DNA of 64,000 bases from a bacterium (GTDB lineage Bacteria > Elusimicrobiota > Elusimicrobia > Elusimicrobiales > UBA9959): assembly GCA_021789695.1 (NCBI GenBank), contig JAJYJH010000001.1, positions 186,001 through 250,000 of the forward strand, written 5' to 3'. Made by a program: the position numbers and the translations under genes. Position 1 is the stretch's first letter. Each line of letters begins with the position of its first letter. The notes beneath the pieces were generated by a model, which made no database searches, was not told where the DNA came from, and worked only from the letters and a program-made list of their open reading frames with translations. Below are positions 25,730 to 34,384 of the stretch, piece after piece.

Positions 25730-27346
25730 GTGAACCGCACGCGCCTCTTGGGCTCGTTCCTGCTGCTGTCCGCCTTGCTGGCGGCGGGGAACGCCCGTGC
25801 CTCCCGCCTCTCCTCAGCCGATTTCATCGACGTGAGCGGCGCCTACGGCTACGGCTCCGGCTACATGATTTCTCCCACTTTCGAGCAGGCTGCCAATCTG
25901 CAGGACCTGGCCGTTTCCACGCGGGAGTCGGCGAACTACCTCTGGCGCAGCGGCAACCTGGCCTTCTACCCGGTCCCGGCCCCGGTCTTCGACCTGGCGC
26001 CAGTCATAGTCTCCAGTTATTCCGTGCGTCTCACCTGGACCGCCCCCTCTTCCGACGCCACGCGCGCCGCCCAGGCCCCGCAGTACTACATCCTGCGCTA
26101 CAGCACCTCCGGGTACATCAGTAACGAAAGCGATTTCAGCGCGGCCTCCCCCTACGCGCAGGACTGGACCCCGCTGACCCCCGGCTCGGTGGAGACACAT
26201 ATAGTGGACGGGTTCAACGCGGGTACTACCTACTATTTCTCGATGGAGGTCCTCAACGGCGACTATCTTTACTCCGAGATCTCCAACCCCGCCGCGGCGC
26301 TGGCGCTGGTGCCGCTGCCGCCGCTGAACCTCCAGCTGACGCGCTACGGCAATTCGGCCACGCTGACCTGGCATCCCCCCGCCGGGTTCGAGAACCGGAT
26401 CTCATTCAACAATCCCGCCAGCCCCCTGTACCCTTACGAGGTGAAGGGTTATGAGGTGTTCCGCGCCACCTCCCCCGGCAACACCGAATGGACGCAGATC
26501 GGCGAGACCTCCACCGACACGCTCACCTGGACCAACATCATCCCGACCTCCGACCCGTACTACTACTACGTGCGCGCGGTGAACATGGCCGGAGAGTCCC
26601 TGCCGTCCTATGAGCGCTCGAGCCAGAACGGCGGCCTGTACTTCCAGGCGCCGGACGACCTCAGTATCTTCGAGGTGCCGGAGTCCGGGACGGGCCCCTT
26701 CTTCTCGTCCTCCCCAGACCCGATGGCCGTCTACACGCTGGAGATCTCTACGCACGCCGAGGACCTCAGCAGCAGGGTGGTGAAGTCTGTCGAGTTCTCC
26801 GCCTATAAAGGCGGCCTGGTGGCGGACCCTCTCTTCCAGCTCCCTGCCAAGGGAACGCTGAAGCTCTATTACGCCAAGTCCGGCGGCGCGATAGTCCCCT
26901 CCGCGCAGAACGACGCCAGGACGCTCAGCATGTACTATTTCAACGGCTCGCGCTGGTTGCAGATGTACGGCGACGTCGACGAGGCGGACCAGAGCGTGCA
27001 GCTGCAGACCAGACTGCTGGGGCGCTACCAGTTGCGCACCACCGAGCGCGCCGGCGGCTTCTCCGCCGACCGGTCCGGTCTGCTGAACAGGATGATAACT
27101 CCAAACGGGGACGGCAAAAATGATACGATGGTATTCATCTTCGACAACCCGCAGAACAGCGAAGTGAAAGGCAAGATCTACGACCTGCGGGGGGCTCTCG
27201 TGGCCACGATGCAGCCCGGGCCGGTCCAGAACTCGCTCGTGTGGGACGCCAAGTCGAACGGGCAGGTGGTGCCCGGCGGGGTCTATATCTATCAGTTGCA
27301 GTGCGGTTCTAACGTCTATAACGGGACGGTGGTGGTGGTCAGGTAG
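25730..27346 (+). CDS. Surface protein with fibronectin type III-like domains and type IX-like C-terminal domain
   Basis: A 538-aa protein. GTG 25730 begins a signal peptide NRTRLLGSFLLLSALLAAG. Two FN3-like domains follow: about 85-190 (SYSVRLTWTAPSSDATRA, YYILRYSTSG) and about 195-300 (NLQLTRYGNSATLTWHPPAG, YYYYVRAVNMAGES). A beta-rich region leads to a C-terminal CTD (about 455-538) with NRMITPNGDGKNDTMVF and GGVYIYQLQCGSNVYNGTVVV. This CTD is clearly related to the small protein encoded divergently. FN3 plus CTD is the layout of secreted adhesins or enzymes delivered by type IX-like systems. Confidence 0.75.
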   Translation: MNRTRLLGSFLLLSALLAAGNARASRLSSADFIDVSGAYGYGSGYMISPTFEQAANLQDLAVSTRESANYLWRSGNLAFYPVPAPVFDLAPVIVSSYSVRLTWTAPSSDATRAAQAPQYYILRYSTSGYISNESDFSAASPYAQDWTPLTPGSVETHIVDGFNAGTTYYFSMEVLNGDYLYSEISNPAAALALVPLPPLNLQLTRYGNSATLTWHPPAGFENRISFNNPASPLYPYEVKGYEVFRATSPGNTEWTQIGETSTDTLTWTNIIPTSDPYYYYVRAVNMAGESLPSYERSSQNGGLYFQAPDDLSIFEVPESGTGPFFSSSPDPMAVYTLEISTHAEDLSSRVVKSVEFSAYKGGLVADPLFQLPAKGTLKLYYAKSGGAIVPSAQNDARTLSMYYFNGSRWLQMYGDVDEADQSVQLQTRLLGRYQLRTTERAGGFSADRSGLLNRMITPNGDGKNDTMVFIFDNPQNSEVKGKIYDLRGALVATMQPGPVQNSLVWDAKSNGQVVPGGVYIYQLQCGSNVYNGTVVVVR

Positions 27347-27362
27347 TCACGGCGGAGGTTCT

Positions 27363-30300
27363 ATGGATTCTCGCTACAGCGCAAGGACTTTCTATGGCAG
27401 GTTCGCGGCGGCCGCGTGCGCCCTGCTGCTCTGCGCGGCCGCGCCGGCCCTGGCGCAGATGACTCCCACCATAGACTACCAGGGCTACCTGATAAGCAAG
27501 GTCACCAACCTGCCGGTCAGCGCCAACCAGAGCATCAAATTCGTCATTTACGACAGCCAGACCGGCATCTCCAATCCTCTTTTTAGCGAGACCCGCTGCA
27601 CCGTTCCCGTCTCAAAGGGCCGCTACGAGGTGGAGATAGGCTCCAGCATACCCGGCGGCATCCCGGCCTCCATCTTCATGAACCACCCCAACCTCTGGCT
27701 GGAAGTGCAGGTGGACGGCACCGGTACCTGTTCGGGAAGTTTCGAGGCCATGTCGCCCCGCATAAAGCTGCAGGCCTCCCCGTACGCCTTCAGCGCCGTC
27801 TATGCCGCCACTTCGTCGGTGGCCACCCCGCTCTTCCTGGCCGACACCATAGGTCCGCTGCCCCAGACCGCCAACGGCGCCATAACAATCTCCACCAACC
27901 TTTTCGTACAAGGGGGCATTTCGGTCGGCGCCATCTCACCGGGCCAGACCCTCTCGGTGGCCGGCGTAGTGGAGAGCTCCACCGGCGGCTTCAAGTTCCC
28001 GGACGGCTCCGTGCAGACCCGAGCCGCAGCTTTCACCATGTGGGACATCGCCGGCCCCAACATCTTCACTATCAACCCCGGGAACGTTGCCATCGGGGAC
28101 CTCTCGCCCGGCGCGCACAACACCGTCCCGCGCGCCAGGCTAGACATCTCCTCCGCCCCCGGCGACACGGGCGACCTGCTGATGGTCTCCACCGGCACTT
28201 CCCAGCTCTTCCTGGTGAACGGCCTCGGTCAGGTCCGCGGCGGCTCGTTTTACGGCGACGGTTCCACGCTGGACGGGGTGGTCCGCAAGGCCAGCGACAC
28301 CATGACGGGGCAGTTGACCATAGCCGGCTCTTCGCTGACGGTGACCTCGCCGGACGGAGTTTATTCCCCCGGACTCTTGCTGTCGCCGGGGGTCCGCATC
28401 TCTTCCGGGGCGCCGGTACAGTATGGCGGCGCCGTCCTCTTCAGCTCCAACGTCTACGCCGCCGGCAAGTTCTACGGCGACGGTAGCGGTTTGGTGAACC
28501 TAGTCTCTTCGGATACCTCCAAGGTTCTCAAATCCGGGGACACGATGACCGGGCAGCTGACCCTCTACGGCTCTACATTGACGGTGACCGGCGGTGCCTT
28601 CTCCGTGGGAGGCTCCACCCTTTCGGTCTACGACGGCAACACCGCGGTTGGCGGCACTTCGTACTTGGCCCGCCTTACCGTCAGCGGCGGCATCGTCGCC
28701 ACCTCCAGCATTACGGCGCAGAGTTCCATTTATGCCCAGAACTTTAACGCTCCTTACGGCAACGGGACCTTCTATAACGTCACCGCGGCCACGGCCACCT
28801 TCTGGGGGGCCGACGTGGGGACGGGCTTCTCCGTGGACACTGCCAGCGGCATCAGGGTCAACAGCGGCGTCGTCAGCGCGCCACTGTTCATCGGCGACGG
28901 GTCCGAGCTTGCGGGGGTAATGAAGAGCACCGATACCACCAAGGTCAGCAAGTACGGCGACACGATGACCGGGAACCTGTGGATCCTCGGCTCAAGCCTC
29001 ACCGTGACCGATTACGGCTTGGATAAATACGCCATGACCGTGGGCACGGCGACGCAGTACAACCTGGTGGTGACCACCACCGGCTTTGTCGGTGTGCAGA
29101 CTCCAAGTCCGTCCGCCCCCCTCGAAGTAGCCGGGCGTCTGCTTGTTTCCAATCCATCGACCATAAGCGGCGCGGCGCACCTTGACCTTAGTTCATACGG
29201 CGGCTACTCGTACCTGAGCTGGAGCGATCCGTCGCTGGTGAGCAGCGGCGGGTCTCCGCAGGGCGTCCTCGGCTTTCCGCCGGCGGTCAGGGACCTGATC
29301 TACAGGACGATGGGTACCGACCCTTATAACGGCGGCAGCGAGGTCTTCACGATAACCTCCGACAACAGCGCCAACTGGAAGTTCGGCATAGGCTCCAACC
29401 ACAACGCCTCTCCCAAGGTGCTGCCGTGGGAAAAGTTTCAGGTCTTCACCAACCTGCTGGTCAGCACCGCGGCCACGAACCCGGTGCTATTCGCGAGCAC
29501 CGGCACGGACATGGTCTCCATCGCCACCACCACGCAGCTGGCCGCGCTCACCGTGGGAGGCGGCATAAACGCCGTGTCCTCCATAACCGCCCAGGGCGGC
29601 TTCTTCGGCAGCGGGGCCGGCCTGACCAACCTTACGGCTTCCTCCCTGCCCGGAGATATTTATATTAGCACCATCGGCGCCAAGACCGGAAGCGCGTACA
29701 ACGCCGTGGTCTTCAGCAGCGCGGTCTATGCGCCCTCGGGCATGGCCGTCGGCGGGATCTTTACCCCTGCCGCGGACCTGCACGTGAGCAACGTGCTGCG
29801 GGTGGACAACATTTCAAAGGCCGGCGGGCCTGACGTGCAGTTGCAGCTCTCCCCGAATGTCGCCGGTTCCGCCTATATAGTCTGGAACGAGGGCGCTACG
29901 CCCACCAAGGGCGTTCTGGGGATGTATGCCGGCGAGAGAGACCTGGTATACCGCGCCGCGGCCACTAATCTTTTGAACGGCGTCCAGGTCTTCAGGATAA
30001 AAGGCGACGGCAGCTTCCTGATAGGCTCCGGCAACACCAGTTTTCCTATGGCGGCGCCTTTCCAGGTGGCCACCGACATGGCGGTTGCCGCGCAGTCGCA
30101 GACCCCGGCCCTGTTCGTCTCCACCGGCACCGGCTACGTCGGAATAAGCACCGGCGTCCCGCAGGCCCCGCTGGACGTAAACGGCCTGGCGGTGCTGCGC
30201 TCTTCGGCCGTGGTGAACGGCGCCGGCCTCACCGGCTCGCAGACAGCTTTCTCGGTGATCGGCTCCACGCTGGTAGTCCTCAACAACGGCACGGTCGGCA

Positions 30301-30584
30301 TAGGCACGGCTTCCCCGGCGGCGAGGCTGGATGTGAACGGCGTGGTCAAGGCGTCCGGCTTCTCGGCGTCCCGGGAGATCAAGACCAACGTCTGCAATGC
30401 CGCCGCGACCTGTGCCGCCTCCTGTTCAGCCGGCAACCTGGTGATGGGCGGGGGCTGTTCGTACGCGGTCGGAGTGGACTCCATGACCGCCACTTTCCCG
30501 GCCACCACCTCCTCCTGGGAGTGCGATTATAGCGGCGCGACCGGCAACATCACGGCCTACGCCATCTGCTCAACGGTGCAGTAA
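27363..30584 (+). CDS. Large exported repeat protein with tail-fibre-like motifs
   Basis: A 1073-aa protein with a signal peptide ending APALAQ (about residue 32). The N-terminal domain (about 33-150; TPTIDYQGYLISKVTNLPVS ... SPYAFSAVYAATSS) is one I recall from long exported proteins of the same kind. Three repeats read DTMTGQLTI-x-GSSLTVT, DTMTGQLTLYGSTLTVT and DTMTGNLWILGSSLTVT. Several GIGTASPAARLDVNG-like units follow, as seen in phage tail fibres and adhesins. The last about 85 residues are rich in paired cysteines. It follows the FN3 protein by 16 nt with a good GGAGG. A fibrous surface adhesin is likely; the ligand is unknown. Confidence 0.6.
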   Translation: MDSRYSARTFYGRFAAAACALLLCAAAPALAQMTPTIDYQGYLISKVTNLPVSANQSIKFVIYDSQTGISNPLFSETRCTVPVSKGRYEVEIGSSIPGGIPASIFMNHPNLWLEVQVDGTGTCSGSFEAMSPRIKLQASPYAFSAVYAATSSVATPLFLADTIGPLPQTANGAITISTNLFVQGGISVGAISPGQTLSVAGVVESSTGGFKFPDGSVQTRAAAFTMWDIAGPNIFTINPGNVAIGDLSPGAHNTVPRARLDISSAPGDTGDLLMVSTGTSQLFLVNGLGQVRGGSFYGDGSTLDGVVRKASDTMTGQLTIAGSSLTVTSPDGVYSPGLLLSPGVRISSGAPVQYGGAVLFSSNVYAAGKFYGDGSGLVNLVSSDTSKVLKSGDTMTGQLTLYGSTLTVTGGAFSVGGSTLSVYDGNTAVGGTSYLARLTVSGGIVATSSITAQSSIYAQNFNAPYGNGTFYNVTAATATFWGADVGTGFSVDTASGIRVNSGVVSAPLFIGDGSELAGVMKSTDTTKVSKYGDTMTGNLWILGSSLTVTDYGLDKYAMTVGTATQYNLVVTTTGFVGVQTPSPSAPLEVAGRLLVSNPSTISGAAHLDLSSYGGYSYLSWSDPSLVSSGGSPQGVLGFPPAVRDLIYRTMGTDPYNGGSEVFTITSDNSANWKFGIGSNHNASPKVLPWEKFQVFTNLLVSTAATNPVLFASTGTDMVSIATTTQLAALTVGGGINAVSSITAQGGFFGSGAGLTNLTASSLPGDIYISTIGAKTGSAYNAVVFSSAVYAPSGMAVGGIFTPAADLHVSNVLRVDNISKAGGPDVQLQLSPNVAGSAYIVWNEGATPTKGVLGMYAGERDLVYRAAATNLLNGVQVFRIKGDGSFLIGSGNTSFPMAAPFQVATDMAVAAQSQTPALFVSTGTGYVGISTGVPQAPLDVNGLAVLRSSAVVNGAGLTGSQTAFSVIGSTLVVLNNGTVGIGTASPAARLDVNGVVKASGFSASREIKTNVCNAAATCAASCSAGNLVMGGGCSYAVGVDSMTATFPATTSSWECDYSGATGNITAYAICSTVQ

Positions 30585-30590
30585 ATGTGA

Positions 30591-30596
30591 TACAAT
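30591..30596 (+). promoter_or_regulatory. -10-like TACAAT for the riboflavin operon
   Basis: TACAAT within GATACAATTTAT ends 8 nt before the first paired base of the FMN aptamer (30605), so transcription would begin just at the riboswitch. The -35 is not evident. Confidence 0.45.
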
Positions 30597-30603
30597 TTAT
30601 CCA

Positions 30604-30725
30604 GGTTCTTCAGGGCGGGGCGAAATTCCCGACCGGCGGTATAACCCGCAAGCCAAGGCGCAGGCGCCGCGGCAGACCCGGCGAAATTCCGGGGTCGACG
30701 GTATAGTCCGGATGAAAGAAGAACG
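30604..30725 (+). promoter_or_regulatory. FMN riboswitch (RFN element)
   Basis: The closing stem P1 is GTTCTTC (30605-30611) with GAAGAAC (30718-30724), a perfect 7 bp. Conserved aptamer segments are in order: AGGGCGGGGCGAAATTCCCGA, CCGGCGGTA, GCAAGCC, a variable stem, GGCGAAATTCC, GACGGTATAGTCCGGATGAAAGA. FMN binding normally switches off riboflavin genes. The ribBA-H-D-E operon follows. Confidence 0.96.
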
Positions 30726-30789
30726 GCGGGAACGGTCGGCCCCTTAGGCGTCGTTCAGGTGCCTCATGCAGGTATCCGCCATCGAAGCG

Positions 30790-30818
30790 TGCCCTGGAGA
30801 GACTCCGGGGCATTTTTT
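30790..30818 (+). terminator. Riboswitch-controlled terminator abutting the ribBA start codon
   Basis: TGCCCTGGAG and CTCCGGGGCA pair (10 bp with one G-T) around an AGA loop and are followed by six T. The T-run ends at 30818 and the ribBA ATG is 30819. This is the expression platform: when FMN is bound, the hairpin should end transcription just before the gene. Because the hairpin and T-run occupy the usual ribosome-binding region, no Shine-Dalgarno lies at normal spacing. Confidence 0.88.
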
Positions 30819-32063
30819 ATGGCAAAAAAGAACGCGTTCTCTCCTATAGAAGACATCCTGCGCGACATAAAGCGCGGCCGCCTGGTCATCATAACCGACG
30901 ACGAGGGTCGCGAGAACGAGGGCGACCTTCTGATGGCCGGGCGCTTCGCCACGCCAGAGAAGATAAACTTCATGGCCAAGTACGGGCGGGGCCTGATCTG
31001 CGCTCCTCTCACCGGGGGCAGGGCCGAGGCCCTGGACCTTTTTCAGATGGAGCGCGAGAACAAGGACCCCTACCGCACCAACTGGCTCATCTCCGTCGAC
31101 GCTTCGAAGGGCGTCACTACCGGTATTTCGGCTTCCGACCGGGCCCGCACTATAAGGGTCCTCTCCGCCCCGGCCTCCCTGCCGGGCGACCTGACCCGGC
31201 CCGGCCACGTTTTCCCGCTCAAGGCGCGCCCAGGCGGCGTGCTCGCCCGTGCCGGCCACACCGAGGCGGCGACGGACCTGGTCCGCCTGGCCGGGCTTTC
31301 CGGCGCCGGCGTCATCTGCGAGATCATGAATCCGGACGGCACGATGGCCCGCCTGCCGCAGCTGCAGCGCTTCTCCGCGCGCCACGGCCTGCGGATGGCC
31401 ACTATCGCAGCGCTGATAGCGTACCGCCGCCGCAAGGAGACGCTGGTGGAGAAGGTCTCCTCCTCCGTGCTCCCCACCGAGTTCGGCACCTTCGATATAA
31501 GCGTTTACCGCGAGCGCCTGACCGGCATGGAGCACGCGGCCCTCACTTACGGAAAGGTCGAGGATCCCGCGCTGGTGCGCGTCCATTCCGAGTGCCTCAC
31601 GGGCGACGTCTTCGGTTCCAGGCGCTGCGACTGCGGGCCCCAGCTGCACGAGGCGATGCGCATGATAGCCAAGGAGGGCTCCGGGGCCATAATCTACATG
31701 CGCCAGGAGGGGCGCGGCATTGGCCTGGCCAACAAGATCAAGGCCTACAGCCTGCAGGACAAGGGTTACGACACGGTCACGGCCAATGAGGCGCTCGGTT
31801 TTCCGGCCGACCTGCGCGACTACGGCATAGGCGCCCAGATACTCTGCGACCTCGGCCTGCACCGCCTGCGCCTCATAACCAACAATCCCCGCAAGATAGT
31901 CGGCCTCAAAGGCTACGGCCTGGAAATAACCGGGCGCGTTCCGCTGGTGATAAAACCCAACAGGCACAATCTCCGCTACCTGCGCACCAAGCGCGTCAAG
32001 ATGGGGCACCTGTTCGCGACGGGAGAGGATCTCAATACTTCTGCTATAGGGAGGATAAAATGA
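30819..32063 (+). CDS. ribBA: Bifunctional 3,4-dihydroxy-2-butanone-4-phosphate synthase / GTP cyclohydrolase II
   Basis: A 414-aa fusion. The RibB half (about 1-205) has [22 protein letters not shown] and [16 protein letters not shown]. The RibA half (about 206-400) has the zinc cysteines [20 protein letters not shown], then [16 protein letters not shown] and the DYGIGAQIL block. It supplies both precursors of riboflavin, one from ribulose 5-phosphate and one from GTP. Start ATG 30819 directly follows the terminator T-run. ribH overlaps its stop (ATGA). Confidence 0.97.
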   Translation: MAKKNAFSPIEDILRDIKRGRLVIITDDEGRENEGDLLMAGRFATPEKINFMAKYGRGLICAPLTGGRAEALDLFQMERENKDPYRTNWLISVDASKGVTTGISASDRARTIRVLSAPASLPGDLTRPGHVFPLKARPGGVLARAGHTEAATDLVRLAGLSGAGVICEIMNPDGTMARLPQLQRFSARHGLRMATIAALIAYRRRKETLVEKVSSSVLPTEFGTFDISVYRERLTGMEHAALTYGKVEDPALVRVHSECLTGDVFGSRRCDCGPQLHEAMRMIAKEGSGAIIYMRQEGRGIGLANKIKAYSLQDKGYDTVTANEALGFPADLRDYGIGAQILCDLGLHRLRLITNNPRKIVGLKGYGLEITGRVPLVIKPNRHNLRYLRTKRVKMGHLFATGEDLNTSAIGRIK

Positions 32064-32518
32064 AGGTGATCGAAGGCGGCTTCAACGCCGCTAAACTGAA
32101 GTTCGCAATAGTGGTCTCGAGGTTCAACGACTTCATCACGTCCCGTCTGCTGGACGGCGCCCTGGACGCCATCAAGCGCCACGGCGGTGACCTGAAGGAC
32201 GTGACGGTGGTAAAGACCCCCGGCGCCTACGAGATACCGGTGGTTTGCGAGAAGCTGGCCGGCGGGGGCTACGACGCCGTCATTTGCCTGGGCGCGGTGA
32301 TCAAGGGCGATACCCCCCACTTCGACTTCGTGGCGCAGGAGACGGCCAAGGGTATAGCCCAGGTCTCGCTGAAGCACAAGGTGCCAGTCGCGTTCGGCAT
32401 CATCACGGCCGACAACCTGGAGCAGGCCATCGAGCGCGCCGGAGTCAAACAGGGCAATAAGGGCGCGGACGCCGCTGTTTCTGCCATAGAGATGGCCAAT
32501 CTCTTCCGCGAGCTCTAA
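32060..32518 (+). CDS. ribH: 6,7-dimethyl-8-ribityllumazine synthase
   Basis: A 152-aa enzyme of typical size. Landmarks are [46 protein letters not shown] with the catalytic histidine, and a C-terminal [13 protein letters not shown]. It joins the RibBA butanone product to the pyrimidine made via RibD. It usually assembles into pentamers or icosahedral shells. It is coupled to ribBA by ATGA and followed by ribD after 7 nt. Confidence 0.97.
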   Translation: MKVIEGGFNAAKLKFAIVVSRFNDFITSRLLDGALDAIKRHGGDLKDVTVVKTPGAYEIPVVCEKLAGGGYDAVICLGAVIKGDTPHFDFVAQETAKGIAQVSLKHKVPVAFGIITADNLEQAIERAGVKQGNKGADAAVSAIEMANLFREL

Positions 32519-32525
32519 GCGGTAC

Positions 32526-33626
32526 ATGGCGAAACCGGGCAGCGACTCCTTCTTTATGGCCCGCGCCGCGGAACTGGCGCGGAAAGGGCGCTTCGGCGCC
32601 CATCCGAACCCGATGGTGGGAGCGGTCATCGTAAAAAACGGGAAAGCGATAGGGGAAGGCGCGCACCTGCGCTACGGCGGGCCGCACGCCGAGGTGAACG
32701 CGCTGCGTTCCTGCCGCGTCAGCCCGGCCGGGGCGTCCCTGTACGTCACGCTGGAGCCCTGTTCCACCTGGGGCAAGACCCCCCCCTGCACCGACGCTCT
32801 AATCAGGGCCGGGATAAGGACAGTCTGTATAGGCGCGCCGGATCCGAACCCGGCCAACGGCGGCAAGTCGGCCGCGGTCCTGCGGCGTGCCGGGATAAAG
32901 GTCAGGACCGGCTTGTTGCGCAAGGAATGCGAGGCTCTTAACCCTGCTTTCAACAAGTTCATGCGCACCGGGCTGCCTTACGTGACGGTCAAGACGGCGC
33001 AGAGCCTCGACGGGCGCATAGCCGACGCCGCCGGGCGCTCGCGCTGGATCTCCTCTCCCGAGTCCCGGCTGGAAGCGCACAGGCTCCGGGCCGAGGCCGA
33101 CGCGGTGCTGGCCGGCATAGGCACAGTGCTGGCGGACGACCCGCTGCTGAACGTGCGCGGTATCCGGGGGGCGCGCCAGCCGCGGGTGGTGGTGCTGGAC
33201 TCCTCCTTCCGTGTGCCGGGGCGGGCCAGGCTATTCCGGAACGAGCGGGTCCTCGTGGCCGTTACGCGCAAAGCCTCGGTGACGGCCATCAAGAACTTCC
33301 CCGGCAAGGCCGACATCCTGGTCTTCCCGTCGGAAGACGGCCGGGTTTCGCTGCCCGCGCTGCTTAGGGAGCTGGGGAAGCTGGGAGTGGGACATGTGCT
33401 GGTGGAGGGCGGCGGGAAGGTGGCGGGCTCGTTCATCAGCCAGGGGCTGGCCGACCGCTTCCTCTGCTTCTTGGCGCCGCTGATCATAGGCGGCGCGGAG
33501 TCCAAGAACGCCATGGTCTGGCCGGACGAGCTCAACGTCGCGCGCGGCGAGCTTGGCATAAGGGCGCGGCTGGAGTCCGTCTCCAGGAGGGGCCCGGACC
33601 TGATGCTGGACCTGAGGTTCGACTGA
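32526..33626 (+). CDS. ribD: Bifunctional pyrimidine deaminase/reductase
   Basis: A 366-aa protein with two domains. The N-terminal zinc deaminase (about 1-145) has HPNPMVGAVIV, GPHAEVNAL and PCSTWGKTPPC. The C-terminal reductase (about 150-360) has YVTVKTAQSLDGRIAD, GIGTVLADDPLLNVR and VLVEGGGKVAGSFI. It carries out the second and third steps on the GTP-derived branch. It sits between ribH and ribE with almost no spacing. Confidence 0.97.
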   Translation: MAKPGSDSFFMARAAELARKGRFGAHPNPMVGAVIVKNGKAIGEGAHLRYGGPHAEVNALRSCRVSPAGASLYVTLEPCSTWGKTPPCTDALIRAGIRTVCIGAPDPNPANGGKSAAVLRRAGIKVRTGLLRKECEALNPAFNKFMRTGLPYVTVKTAQSLDGRIADAAGRSRWISSPESRLEAHRLRAEADAVLAGIGTVLADDPLLNVRGIRGARQPRVVVLDSSFRVPGRARLFRNERVLVAVTRKASVTAIKNFPGKADILVFPSEDGRVSLPALLRELGKLGVGHVLVEGGGKVAGSFISQGLADRFLCFLAPLIIGGAESKNAMVWPDELNVARGELGIRARLESVSRRGPDLMLDLRFD

Positions 33627-33627
33627 A

Positions 33628-34230
33628 ATGTTCACCGGTATAATAGAAGCGGTGGGAAAGGTGAAGGCGGTCTCCGCCGGCTCACTGCTGGTTCTAGTCC
33701 CGGACGAGTGGAAGCTTGCCGACGGGGAGAGCGTGGCCGTCAACGGGGCCTGTCTTACGGTGGCCGGTTCAAGCCCCGGTCTGGCCTCCTTCGCCGTAAG
33801 CCCGGAGAGTTTCTCCCGGACCTCGCTGGGCGCGCTGAAGGCCGGCTCCCAGGTGAACCTGGAGCGGGCCCTGGCCGTCGGCTCCCGCCTGGGCGGGCAT
33901 TTCGTGACGGGGCATATAGACGGCACGGCCAGGCTGTTGGGCGTGACAGACGAAGGCAATAGCCGCGTGATAGAGGTGGAAAAACCCGCGGACGCGGTGA
34001 TGGTCGAGAAGGGCTCGGTGGCTTTAAACGGGGTGAGTCTGACCTGCTACGATATTTCAGCGCGGTCCTTTAAGGCGGCCGTTATTCCGCATACTTGGGC
34101 GAATACTTTGTTCAAGATCTTGAGACCTGGGGCTTTGTTGAACATCGAGTACGATATCCTGGGTAAATACGCTTCACAGAAAAAGCCAGGCATTACAAAA
34201 GATTTTCTCAAAGAAAACGGCTTCCTCTAG
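33628..34230 (+). CDS. ribE: Riboflavin synthase alpha subunit
   Basis: A 200-aa protein with two lumazine-binding repeats: MFTGIIEAVGKV with SVAVNGACLTV, and GGHFVTGHIDGTARL with SVALNGVSLTC. It dismutates two lumazines to riboflavin. It is the last gene of the riboswitch operon. The following about 150 bp (34231-34384) are AT-rich and carry an inverted repeat but no clear terminator. Confidence 0.97.
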   Translation: MFTGIIEAVGKVKAVSAGSLLVLVPDEWKLADGESVAVNGACLTVAGSSPGLASFAVSPESFSRTSLGALKAGSQVNLERALAVGSRLGGHFVTGHIDGTARLLGVTDEGNSRVIEVEKPADAVMVEKGSVALNGVSLTCYDISARSFKAAVIPHTWANTLFKILRPGALLNIEYDILGKYASQKKPGITKDFLKENGFL

Positions 34231-34258
34231 CTGCACAGCTGAAGATTTTATTCCTGCT

Positions 34259-34279
34259 ATTGTATTAAAAAATACAAAT
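34259..34279. repeat. AT-only inverted repeat between ribE and nuoN
   Basis: ATTGTATT-AAAAA-ATACAAAT forms a near-perfect palindrome, and TTGTATTAATACAC repeats half of it directly after. The block sits in a strikingly AT-rich gap between two convergent operons. It may aid termination or be a protein site. A separate GC palindrome (34369-34384) borders the nuoN stop. Confidence 0.4.
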
Positions 34280-34384
34280 ATTGTATTAATACACGCAATA
34301 TATTCTTAAAAACTGCTGGTCAGCTACAACGGAAAAAGTAAAAATAACGGTAGGCTTTGCGTTCTTTTCCCGCCCCGGGGCGGG

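Noticed and set aside
34369-34384. GC palindrome CCCGCCCCGGGGCGGG at the end of nuoN as terminator
   Set aside because: On the nuo strand it is followed by AAAAG rather than T, so it lacks intrinsic-terminator form.
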